Shown here: positions 51,253 through 58,789 of the stretch, piece by piece
Position numbering within the stretch: the first letter of the stretch is position 1
Layout of the letters: each line of letters begins with the position of its first letter
Assembly: GCF_026339995.1 (NCBI RefSeq)
Contig: NZ_JAPEPT010000001.1
Coordinates: 1,252,501 to 1,316,500 of the forward strand
From: Streptomyces sp. NBC_01481
GTDB lineage: Bacteria; Actinomycetota; Actinomycetes; Streptomycetales; Streptomycetaceae
Length of the DNA stretch: 64,000 bases
Direction of reading: 5' to 3'
Notes under the pieces: generated by a model
The model's input: the letters and a program-made list of their open reading frames with translations, nothing else
Database searches by the model: none
Told to the model about the DNA's origin: nothing
Made by a program: the position numbers and the translations under genes

Positions 51253-52440
51253 TCAGGTCATGCACCAGCCGGAATCGCAGCCGGAGTCGAATTCGTAGAA
51301 TGGCAGCAGGTCGACCCCATCCGGGATGGCCTTGTGGAGCGGCTGAGCGAACCGGGTCAGATAGACGTGGTCCTTGCCGAGTTCGTCACGCCGTTCGTTC
51401 AGGAGCGCTTCGAGCTGGCACGCCTTGACGAACAGCTCGGGCTCTTCGCGGCGCATGCTGTGCCAGGTCTCGGGACGGTGGAACGGGCAAGTTATTTGGA
51501 ATCCGACGTCGTGTCGGGTCCGTGATCCCCCGCGCGGGCGCATCGTCGGCGGCTCGGTAGGGTCTGGGCCATGACGATGGTTCTGCACCGAGGGCTGACC
51601 CGTGGTTGAGCTGCGGGATTTCACGCTCGCTGACGGCCGACTGCTCGCAGCGTGGATCGATGGACCGGTTGAGCTATGGACGTGGTCCGGCATCAACTTC
51701 AGCTGGCCGTTGGACGAGCGGCAGCTTGCCGAGTATGCGGCTGAGTCCGCGACGCCGCTGCGCCGGAGCTGGATGGCGATTGATCCGGCCAGTGACCAGG
51801 TCGTGGGCCATGCCTCGGTGCGGCTCGACGCAGAGGGGGCCAGCGGTCGGATCGGACGGGTCCTCGTGGCGCCGGAGGCCCGGGGCAAGGGGGTTGGCGC
51901 CGCGATGCTGGCGAGGGTGCTGGCTGCCGCGTTCGGGGAGCTTGGCCTGGAGCGGGTCGAGCTGGGAGTCTGGACCGACAACTCCAGCGCGATCCGCCTG
52001 TATGAAGGGCTGGGCTTCGTGTGCGATCGCGTGCTTCGCGACGTAGAGCAGTTCGCGGGCAAGTCCTGGTCGGCGATGCAGATGAGCTTGCCGAGATCAG
52101 CTTGGGGCGCCGACGCTGCCTCCGGGTAGCAGGTGGGTTTGGTGGGAGGCAGCTCGGCGTATTCGATGCGCTCGTGCGGCTCGCAGCGGCGGTTGTTGGC
52201 CCGCTGGATCTCATCGAGGCTGATGCCGATTCCGACCGTGGCCGGATGATCGGGGGTGGCTCCCCGGCGTTTCAGCTCGTCGGCGATGACCTTGATTTTG
52301 AACTGGACAGTGCACGAGCGGGTGCCGGGGGCCCCGTTGGACATCCGTACCGGAATCTTCAGCGACCGTGAGCCTTCCCTGGTGAGGTCCTGGTACAGGG
52401 TGCGAACTTCACCCGAGCGCTTCATGATGCGGTCCAGCAC
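51253..52440 (-). pseudogene. PAPS-reductase-like gene split by a GNAT cassette
   Basis: Two parts of one phage/ICE-type phosphoadenosine-phosphosulfate-reductase-like gene. The 5' part (52440 to about 52130) has IMKRSGEVRTLYQDL, KIPVRMSNGAPGTRSCT, VGIGISLDEIQRANNRRCEP. The 3' part (about 51510 to 51253) has CPFHRPETWHSMRREEPEL, GKDHVYLTRFAQPL and the final CDSGWCMT. The frame stays open across the middle, but residues there are the antisense of the GNAT gene inserted between PTC and QITCPFH. The PP-loop SGGKDS region expected at the N terminus is absent, so the gene is also 5'-truncated. Confidence 0.75.
51602..52129 (+). CDS. GNAT N-acetyltransferase inserted within a pseudogene
   Basis: A 175-residue acetyltransferase. 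Pattern: DFTLADGRLLAAWIDGP, ELWTWSGINFSWPLDERQL, the acetyl-CoA motif A IGRVLVAPEARGKGVGAAML (near 95-115) and ELGLERVELGVWTDNSSAIRLYEGLGF. It resembles RimJ/RimL-type protein or small-molecule acetyltransferases; the substrate is unknown. GTG 51602 is the first start. It lies on the opposite strand inside the PAPS-reductase-like gene with roughly 90 bp of upstream DNA, as if captured with its promoter. Confidence 0.85.
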   Translation: MVELRDFTLADGRLLAAWIDGPVELWTWSGINFSWPLDERQLAEYAAESATPLRRSWMAIDPASDQVVGHASVRLDAEGASGRIGRVLVAPEARGKGVGAAMLARVLAAAFGELGLERVELGVWTDNSSAIRLYEGLGFVCDRVLRDVEQFAGKSWSAMQMSLPRSAWGADAASG

Positions 52441-52446
52441 GACGAA

Positions 52447-52611
52447 AATGAAGGTCGCCGCCCATGCCGCGGCGGACGGGACCGTCCTGCGTGCGCCACA
52501 CCGCGAGGTCGTTCGAGAGCTCTTGGACGGTCTCCTTCCGACGCGGCGTGACCGTCAGTGGGAGCGCGTCAAGGAGCCGTCCAAGAACAACTTCGACGTC
52601 AGAAAACGAGA
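52447..52611 (+). pseudogene. possible transposase C-terminal remnant
   Basis: A short reading frame with HREVVRELLDGLLPTRRDRQ and WERVKEPSKNNFDVRKRD. The LLPTRRxRxxxRxVKxPxxxY-like order resembles the C terminus of IS4-type actinobacterial transposases. It lies exactly between the truncated 5' end of the PAPS-reductase-like gene and the subtilase stop, consistent with IS-related scarring. The identification is tentative. Confidence 0.35.
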
Positions 52612-55182
52612 TCAGCTGGCGGGGAAATCAAGGTTCCAGCCGTCCTGGTCCCAGATCTGGGCCAGCTGTCCGTCCGTAGTGAGCACGTAGAGGGACTTCA
52701 GGTTTCTGCCGAGGTCCCTGGCGAATCCAGCGGGGGCACCTTCGAAGCGCAGGGTCGGGAAGCCAGCCTGCTCGGCGGGGAAGTCATGGTTCCAGCCCTC
52801 GTGGTCCCACATCTGGGCGAGGCGCCCGTCGCTGGTGATGGCGTAGAGGGTTTTCAGGTTCCTGTCGGGGTCTCTCGGGAAGACTGCCGGACTGCCTTGG
52901 AAGCGCAGTTGCTCGGCGGGGAAGTCGAGGTTCCAGCCGTCCTGGTCCCAGATCTGGGCGAGGCGCCCGTCGTTGGTGATGGCGTAGAGGGTTTTCAGGT
53001 TTCGGGCCGAGTCTCTCGGGAAGACGGCCGGACTGCCTTGGAAGCGCAGGTCCTGGAAGCCGGCCTGCTCGGCGGGGAAGTCGAGGTTCCAGCCGTCCTG
53101 GTCCCAGATCTGGGCGAGGCGCCCGTCGCTGGTGATGGCGTAGAGGGTTTTCAGGTTCCGGGCCGAGTCTCTCGGGAAGACGGCCGGACTGCCTTGGAAG
53201 CGCAGGTCCTGGAAGCCGGCCTGCTCGGCGGGGAAGTCGAGGTTCCAGCCGTCCTGGTCCCAGATCTGGGCGAGGCGCCCGTCGCTGGTGATGGCGTAGA
53301 GGGTTTTCAGGTTCCGGGCCGAGTCTCTCGGGAAGACGGCCGGACTGCCTTGGAAGCGCAGGTCCTGGAAGCCGGCCTGCTCGGCGGGGAAGTCGAGGTT
53401 CCAGCCGTCCTGGTCCCAGATCTGGGCGAGGCCCCCGTCGCTGGTGATGGCGTAGAGGGTTTTCAGGTTCCGGGCCAGGTCTCTCGGGAAGACGGCCGGA
53501 CTACCTTGGAAGCGCAGGTCCTGGAAGCCGGCCTGTTCAGCGGGGAAGTCGAGGTTCCAGCCGTCCTGGTCCCAGATCTGGGCCAGCCGCCCGTCACCGG
53601 CGACCAGGTACACGGACTTCCGATTGCCCGCGAGGTCCCTGCCGAATACGGTGACGTTCGCGCCGGACCAGTACAGCGGCATATGAGATGCGAGCGCCTG
53701 AAAGGCGTTGATCCGCCCACGGCCGAGCAGCCCGACCAGAGCAGGATTTGCGGCGTCGACGTTGTCGCACGTTGTCTCGATCGCGTCCCGCACCTGTTGG
53801 TTGGTCAGGGCCCTATGACGCGACCAGATTAGGGCGGCCAGACCGGCGACATGCGGCGCCGCCATCGAGGTGCCGTCCATCAGCGCATAGCCCCCACTAA
53901 GGAACGTGGAGTGGATATTTACCCCAGGTGCCGCAACGTCGACGGCCCGGCCGATGTTGGAGAAGGTCGCCCTGCGGTCGTTCTGATCGGTTGCTGCAAC
54001 CGCGATGACCTCTGGATACACGGCTGGGTACGTCGCGGTGACGTCGATGTTCGCGCCCGCGTTCCCGGCGGCGAAGACCACGACGACATTGCTGTTGACC
54101 GCGTTGATGATGGCATTGTGCACAGCGGTGTGGTCGCCGTTCATGTGCCAGCTGCAGTTGATAACGTAACGGCGGTTCGGATTGTTTGCGGCCTGCTGTG
54201 CCACGTAGTTGAGCGCGTCGGCACGGTTCTGGTTAAGACCCGCAGCGAGGTCTACCCGTAGCGGCATTAGCCGGCACCGTGGCGCAACACCGATCACGCC
54301 GATCTGATTGTTGACCGCAGCAGCAATTCCCGCGACGTGCGAACCGTGGCCGTTGGCGTCGTCGGGAGATGAGTCGCCCGCGTCGGCGAAATCCCAGTCA
54401 TCCACGCCGCGGGGCAGAATGTTTGCCTGCAGGTCGGCATGGTTCAGGTCAGCACCGGTGTCGATGACGGCAATGATGACGTCGGGGTGACCGAGCCCGA
54501 GGTCCCAGGCCCTCAGGGCGTCAATGTCGGCATTCGCAGTCCCCGCGACTCCGTTGACCGTCTGACCGGTGTTCTGAAGGCCCCACATCAGTCCGAAGTC
54601 GGTGTCGTTGGGGGCCCTGAGCGTGGCGCTGTTGAAGCTGACCTCGCTAGGCTCGGCGAACACCACCTCCGCGAGGTCAGATACCTCTCGAATGGTTTCG
54701 AAGAGACCCCGGCCCTCAGGTACGGCGATCGTGAAATAGCCGGGGGTCCGCTGCTTGCGGATCACCCTGCTCCCGAGCTGCGCGACGATCTCCTCCGCCT
54801 TCCCTTTTCCGATGCCTTGTGTGAATTGAACGGTCAGCTCATCCGGAAGGAAATGACGTGTCAGTCCCTCGTCGTCGACCATGACAGGGATCGCGTTGGC
54901 GATCTCCGTGTGCCCCAGGGCCGAGGAAATCTCCGAATCCAGGTCGCCATCCGCCATTTCGACTGCCGCGAATCCGCGCTTCAGATTGAGTCCCGCACTG
55001 ACCGTGAACCGCGACGCCGCCATCATCTCGTTGAAGCGGGACTCATTGGGAGGTTCATGGAAGGTGATAACCGCTTCGTTCGGGCTCGGCGCAAAGCTGC
55101 GCCGCCGCGCACTGACCTTGTCGGTGTAGAAGTGGTCGCCCTCTTCCCGAGCGACCACCGTCCGATCAAAACGCACAGACAT
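52612..55182 (-). CDS. S8 subtilisin-like peptidase with C-terminal seven-repeat propeller
   Basis: An 856-residue protein. Parts in order: an N-terminal 120 residues without signal peptide; a fervidolysin-like propeptide segment (ELTVQFTQGIGKGKAEEIVA to about 205); the S8 catalytic domain with Asp241 (VIDTGADLNH), His279 (NGHGSHVAG) and Ser439 (GTSMAAPHVAG), all intact; then from about residue 512 seven repeats of about 52 residues that should form a seven-bladed beta-propeller. AGGGGA lies 6 bp before the ATG. Lack of an export signal suggests intracellular action, for example on foreign or stress-marked proteins, with the propeller as recognition module. GC is lower than in the host core. 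A 26-bp palindrome precedes the start. Confidence 0.88.
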   Translation of the reverse strand: MSVRFDRTVVAREEGDHFYTDKVSARRRSFAPSPNEAVITFHEPPNESRFNEMMAASRFTVSAGLNLKRGFAAVEMADGDLDSEISSALGHTEIANAIPVMVDDEGLTRHFLPDELTVQFTQGIGKGKAEEIVAQLGSRVIRKQRTPGYFTIAVPEGRGLFETIREVSDLAEVVFAEPSEVSFNSATLRAPNDTDFGLMWGLQNTGQTVNGVAGTANADIDALRAWDLGLGHPDVIIAVIDTGADLNHADLQANILPRGVDDWDFADAGDSSPDDANGHGSHVAGIAAAVNNQIGVIGVAPRCRLMPLRVDLAAGLNQNRADALNYVAQQAANNPNRRYVINCSWHMNGDHTAVHNAIINAVNSNVVVVFAAGNAGANIDVTATYPAVYPEVIAVAATDQNDRRATFSNIGRAVDVAAPGVNIHSTFLSGGYALMDGTSMAAPHVAGLAALIWSRHRALTNQQVRDAIETTCDNVDAANPALVGLLGRGRINAFQALASHMPLYWSGANVTVFGRDLAGNRKSVYLVAGDGRLAQIWDQDGWNLDFPAEQAGFQDLRFQGSPAVFPRDLARNLKTLYAITSDGGLAQIWDQDGWNLDFPAEQAGFQDLRFQGSPAVFPRDSARNLKTLYAITSDGRLAQIWDQDGWNLDFPAEQAGFQDLRFQGSPAVFPRDSARNLKTLYAITSDGRLAQIWDQDGWNLDFPAEQAGFQDLRFQGSPAVFPRDSARNLKTLYAITNDGRLAQIWDQDGWNLDFPAEQLRFQGSPAVFPRDPDRNLKTLYAITSDGRLAQMWDHEGWNHDFPAEQAGFPTLRFEGAPAGFARDLGRNLKSLYVLTTDGQLAQIWDQDGWNLDFPAS
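52615..53649 (-). repeat. seven tandem 156-bp repeats (propeller blades)
   Basis: On the minus strand units begin at 53649, 53493, 53337, 53181, 53025, 52884 and 52728. Five are 156 bp; unit 5 lacks 15 bp (the AGFQD codons); unit 7 ends early at the stop. Each encodes VFPRD-ARNLKTLYAITSDG-LAQIWDQDGWNLDFPAEQ-like sequence. Units 3 and 4 encode identical protein and look nearly identical in DNA, which points to recent duplication or gene conversion. Outer units 1, 6 and 7 are the most diverged. Confidence 0.9.
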
Positions 55183-55197
55183 GGGTGTTCCCCTCAG

Positions 55198-55223
55198 GTT
55201 TGCAAGCCACATGGCTTGCAAAC
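55198..55223. promoter_or_regulatory. 26-bp near-perfect palindrome upstream of the subtilase
   Basis: GTTTGCAAGCCA and TGGCTTGCAAAC flank CA. It lies 15-41 bp before the subtilase ATG. It could be an operator or a hairpin in the 5' leader that affects translation. No regulator gene remains within the insert. Confidence 0.6.
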
Positions 55224-55534
55224 AAGCTATGCCGCCAAATTGAAAGGCGCTCGCCAAGTAGCCCATCAAGGGGTGGGATCACGGCACCCTTTCAGGGGGC
55301 GCTCCGGCCACCTCGTGCTTTTGGCGGCAGAACCGCTTGCCCAGCGGGAAGGTCCAGCGACGCTTGCCGTAGGCCCGAAGGGTGCTCGTGCCAACCCGGG
55401 CCCGCTGGCGCCGCCCGGACAGGATCGCCCGTGTCCAAGTCGGACCTCACCACCAGCGACATACCCACCTCGGCGCGGCAGCGCGCCCCACTCACAGCTA
55501 AGGTCGCCGTTTCGGTTGGGTGGTGAGGCGTCGT
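55224..55534. other. spacer within insert, no gene recognised
   Basis: A minus-strand frame from about 55455 to 55285 (GTSTLRAYGKRRWTFPLGKR) has coding-like base use but no start and no family that I recognise. It may be a remnant. Confidence 0.35.
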
Positions 55535-55933
55535 TTAAGGGGCAACTGATTTCTCGGAGTGGCAGGTGATCAGCGTGGCGTCGAGGTCCAGGACCAGGCC
55601 AGGTAGCACGCGTCCCGCGGTGTGGACTGCGGATATGCCCTCACCGTGCTCGGCGGCCTGCAGCCAGGCGGCTTCCCGGGCCTGGGCACGGGGCGAGCGC
55701 AAAGAAGGCAGTGTCCTGTCATCGGTGTCGGCGAGCAGCCGCCAGGCCGTTGGTGTCGAGGCGACAGGGCCGAAGAGCGCTGTCTGGTCCCGCAGTACGG
55801 CCAGGTCCGCGCTGGCCTCGCCGCCGTCGGCGAGCATCACCGCCAGGTCGGTGGCGATCCGGCGTAGCAGAGCGCGGCCGTCCTGGCCGGGCCGTCTGTG
55901 GGCCGTCGAAGGCTGGCCTTGGGTGACCATCAA
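55535..55933 (-). pseudogene. IS1380-type transposase fragment
   Basis: A 132-residue fragment with DLAVLRDQTALFGPVASTPTAW, PRAQAREAAWLQAAEHGEG and GLVLDLDATLITCHSEKSVAP. The last part is the IS1380-family catalytic-Asp region (DLDATxxxCHSEK). The frame ends just after it, whereas intact transposases continue for 300 or more residues, and the N terminus is also incomplete. It marks a decayed insertion sequence at the right end of the insert. Confidence 0.8.
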
Positions 55934-56012
55934 CGACCGTCAACGGCCGTTCGGACCCTGGTCAGGGGCATCCCGGTTTCCTTTGCCGCAGGGCGCCCCC
56001 TAGCCGCACAAG

Positions 56013-56099
56013 TTCCTCCGCAACAAGAAGCAGGAGTGGGAGGAGTACCGCAGCGAGGTCACGGCCTTCGAGCTGCGGAAGAACCTGCCGGTTCTGTAG
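56013..56099 (+). pseudogene. orphan 3' end of glnA2 (29 codons)
   Basis: Encodes FLRNKKQEWEEYRSEVTAFE followed by LRKNLPVL and TAG. It matches glnA2 codons to the stop in every residue. DNA is identical for 65 bp, then has four synonymous differences. Nothing glutamine-synthetase-like precedes it. It is probably the original glnA2 terminus, displaced by the insertion. Confidence 0.9.
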
Positions 56100-56231
56100 G
56101 TCCTGGCCGGTCGATCAGGCCGGATCAGAGAGCGGGCCTGGCGATGGGGCACCTCCCGTGCCCGAAGGGCTACGGGGGAGAGGTGCCGTGCCAGGGCACG
56201 TGAGCCCGGCAAGCTCGGCCGGAAAGGACCT
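56098..56231. mobile_element. MITE-like palindromic element, copy 3, degenerate
   Basis: Starts AGGTCCTGGCCGGTCGATCA and ends GGCCGGAAAGGACCT, imperfect inverted ends relative to copy 2. Its interior keeps GGATCAGAGAGCGGG and GCCGTGCCAGGGCACGTGAG, while a G5-run hairpin (about 56146-56180) replaces the middle. Its first two bases complete the TAG stop of the orphan glnA2 end. Confidence 0.7.
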
Positions 56232-56327
56232 AGGGGCAGGTCAGGGAAGGGTGTGGCGGCAGAGAGGGCCGGCGGCTTCTGGCCGTCGGCCTTCTCTGCG
56301 AGTGAGCCGCACCGTGCTTGGATGCCT

Positions 56328-58490
56328 TCAGCGGCTTCCGGGCGCGGCAGCCAGCACCGGCTCGGGGTCAGGCTGCCGGTCGGCGTCCTCGACGCCGATG
56401 TGGGGCAGCCGAGCGTCGAGCCAGCCGGGCAGCCACCAGGTCGCGCGCCCCATCAGCGCCATCGCCGCGGGCACGAGCACCATGCGGACGATCGTCGCGT
56501 CGAGCACGATCGCGGTCGCCAGGCCCAGGCCCATCATCTTCACGAGCGGCGACGGGTTGGCGACGAAGCTGAGGAACACCACCGCCATGATCAGTGCGGC
56601 AGAGGTGATCACACGGCCGGTGGCCGCCATGCCGCGTGCCACCGACTCGGTGGTGTCGCCCGTGGCGGCGTACTCCTCGCGGACGCGCGAGAGCAGGAAC
56701 ACCTCGTAGTCCATGGACAGGCCGAACAGGACCGCGAAGAAGATCGTCGGCATGGGCGAGGCGATCAGGAAGGTGTCCTGCAGGTTGAACAGGCCCCCGA
56801 GCCAGCCCCACTGGAAGACGGCGACCACCACGCCGTATGCCCCGCCGATGGACAACAGGTTGACCAGGGCGGCCTTCAGCGGCAGTGCGACGGAGCGGAA
56901 CACCACCATCAGCAGCAGGAACGACGCTGCCAGGATCGCGGCGATGAAGACCGGCAGGGTGTCGGCGAGTTGCTCGGTGAGGTCGTCGGTCATGGCGGTC
57001 AGGCCGGATACGGCGACGTTGTCGGGGACGAGGTCACGGACGCGCTCAAGGGTCCGGGAGGTCTCGGCGTCGGCGGGGGCGGTGGTGGGGAACATGGACA
57101 GCACGACGGTGTCCCCGGCCGCGGAGGTCTGTGGCTCGCCGACCGTGGCGATGCCGGGGTCGGCGGCGATGCGCCGGGACAGAGCGGGCACGTCCTCGGC
57201 CTCGGCGCCGGGGCGGGTCAGATCGGCGACGATCAGCAGAGGGGCGTTGAAGCCCGGGCCGAAGCCCTCGGCCAGCAGGTCGTAGGCGCGGCGGTGGGTG
57301 GTGCTCGTGGAGTCGTCGCCGGCGTCGGGGAAGCCGGTCTCCATGCGCAGCGCGGGGGCGGCCAGTGCGAGCAGGACCGCGGATGCGGCGAGCAGGTAGC
57401 GCCACGGCCGCCCGGACACACGGTGGGCGAAGCGCCACCATGCCGTGTCCTCGGCCTTCTTCACAGGGCGCTTGCGTGCCCGGCGGCTCCTTTTGTGGAC
57501 ACGGTCACCCAGGAGCGACAGCAGGGCGGGCAGCAATGTCAGGGCGGTCGCCACGGCGAAGAGAACGACCAGGGCGGTACTCAGGCCGATCGACGTCAGG
57601 AAGCCCAGGCCGGTCAGCCCGAGAGCGGCCATCGCCACGATGACGGTGCCGCCGGCGAACAGGACGGCCGCGCCCGAGGACCCCATGGCGTTCGACAGTG
57701 CGGCGGTGTTGTCCTGACCGGCGGCGCGGTTCTCGCGGTGACGGGCCACGATGAACAGGGCGTAGTCGATGCCCACGCCCAGGCCGATCATCGCGCCGAT
57801 CGTGGGGGCCGCGGTGGAGACATCCAGCGCGTTGGCCAGCAGCATGACGCTGCCCAGGCCCGCGGCGACGGCCACCAGGGCGAGCACGATCGGCACCAGC
57901 GCGGCCAGGATCGTGCCGAACGCCACCACCAGGATGACGAGTCCGGTGAGCAGGCCCGCCGCCTCCGCGCCCGAGGTCTCCGTCTCGGCGTTGATGAAGA
58001 CGGCGTCACCGCCCAGTTCGACGACGAAGCCGTCCCCGCGTGCGGGCTCGATCGCGTCGGTCAGGGCCTCGATCTCCTTGGGGTCCACTTCCATCGCGGG
58101 CACGTCGAAGGTGATCCGGGCGAAGCCGATACGTCCGTCCGGAGAGAGCGTGCCGGCGGTGAAGGGGCCAGCCGCGGTGGCGACGTGCTCCACGCCGGCG
58201 ATCCGGGCGACCGCGGCGTCGACGGCAGGCCGGTGGCGCTCCAGCCGCTCCCCTTCCGGCGCGGCGAAGACCGCCATGGCACCGCCGCCGGACGCTTCCG
58301 GGAAGCGCTCTTCGAGCAGCTCCATCGCCTCCTCGCTCTGGCTGCCGGGAGCGACCAGGTCGTCGACGAACGAGCCGCCGACGGTTGCGGCCAGGGGCAG
58401 CACCAGGAGGAGGGCAACCGCCCAGGTGGCGATGGTGACCCATGGTCGGCGGGCGCTCGCGCTGCCGATACGACGGGTGAATCGGTTCAT
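56328..58490 (-). CDS. MMPL/RND-family transporter
   Basis: A 720-residue RND-type exporter of the MMPL (MmpL-like lipid/drug) family. It has about 12 helices in two halves, each with the conserved proton-relay Asp-Tyr: GIGVGIDYALFI-like GLGVGIDYALFIVARHRE and FGLSMDYEVFLLSRVREEY. Two extracytoplasmic loops follow helices 1 and 7. Members move lipids, siderophores or drugs. It is divergent from a NarL-type two-component pair, which may control it. Confidence 0.92.
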   Translation of the reverse strand: MNRFTRRIGSASARRPWVTIATWAVALLLVLPLAATVGGSFVDDLVAPGSQSEEAMELLEERFPEASGGGAMAVFAAPEGERLERHRPAVDAAVARIAGVEHVATAAGPFTAGTLSPDGRIGFARITFDVPAMEVDPKEIEALTDAIEPARGDGFVVELGGDAVFINAETETSGAEAAGLLTGLVILVVAFGTILAALVPIVLALVAVAAGLGSVMLLANALDVSTAAPTIGAMIGLGVGIDYALFIVARHRENRAAGQDNTAALSNAMGSSGAAVLFAGGTVIVAMAALGLTGLGFLTSIGLSTALVVLFAVATALTLLPALLSLLGDRVHKRSRRARKRPVKKAEDTAWWRFAHRVSGRPWRYLLAASAVLLALAAPALRMETGFPDAGDDSTSTTHRRAYDLLAEGFGPGFNAPLLIVADLTRPGAEAEDVPALSRRIAADPGIATVGEPQTSAAGDTVVLSMFPTTAPADAETSRTLERVRDLVPDNVAVSGLTAMTDDLTEQLADTLPVFIAAILAASFLLLMVVFRSVALPLKAALVNLLSIGGAYGVVVAVFQWGWLGGLFNLQDTFLIASPMPTIFFAVLFGLSMDYEVFLLSRVREEYAATGDTTESVARGMAATGRVITSAALIMAVVFLSFVANPSPLVKMMGLGLATAIVLDATIVRMVLVPAAMALMGRATWWLPGWLDARLPHIGVEDADRQPDPEPVLAAAPGSR

Positions 58491-58789
58491 GGCTGTGTGG
58501 GCTCCCGTGAGATGGCCGCTGTCCGCCCCCGGCCGGTGGCGCGCTGGAGGCAGGAGTTGTGAGCGGTTCCATCGTGGGTTTCCGGCGCCGGTGCTGTCCC
58601 CCGCCACCGGACGGGCCGCGGGCTCCCGCGCGGGACGGGGAGAACGCTGCGGCACCTCCCCCCGGCGGGGGAGCCCGGCATCCGCCCGCAGGCGGGTGAC
58701 TGCGCCTGCGACCTGGACCTACGATGGCGTGCCCGGTGCACCCTTATGGCCAACGCCAGCGAGCCGGAAAGCCTTTTGACGGAGCGATG

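Larger units (their letters stand above)
49628..56099. mobile_element. decayed integrative element between duplicated glnA2 3' ends
   Basis: The last 29 codons of glnA2 (49628-49714) recur at 56013-56099. The first 65 bp are identical and the rest differ at only four bases, all synonymous. Between them lie about 6.3 kb of visibly lower-GC DNA with phage/ICE-type genes: DnaB-N fragment, TIGR02391 fragment, PAPS-reductase-like pseudogene, GNAT, subtilase and transposase remnants. This is what a site-specific integration into the 3' end of glnA2 with restoration of the gene would leave. The right copy is followed by a host-type palindromic element and is probably the original gene end. No integrase gene is visible, so the element is presumed defective. 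Confidence 0.75.

Noticed and set aside
51253..52440. A single intact 395-residue protein
   Set aside because: The middle third is the antisense of a clear GNAT gene and is Ser/Pro/Arg-rich, while both ends belong to one known family.
52615..53649. CRISPR-like array
   Set aside because: The repeats are 156 bp, contiguous without spacers, in frame and coding.
52558..53832. A plus-strand repeat protein (GGEVEVPAVLVPDLGEAPV units)
   Set aside because: It is the antisense of the subtilase propeller repeats. The minus frame has the intact protease upstream and natural Trp/Asp-rich blades.
49628..56099. Assembly duplication artefact of the glnA2 end
   Set aside because: The two copies differ at four synonymous sites and have unrelated flanks, which a duplicated read or misjoin would not produce.
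56253..58562. A 769-codon plus-strand open frame
   Set aside because: Antisense of the MMPL transporter; low-complexity Gly/Arg/Gln/His composition and no motifs.
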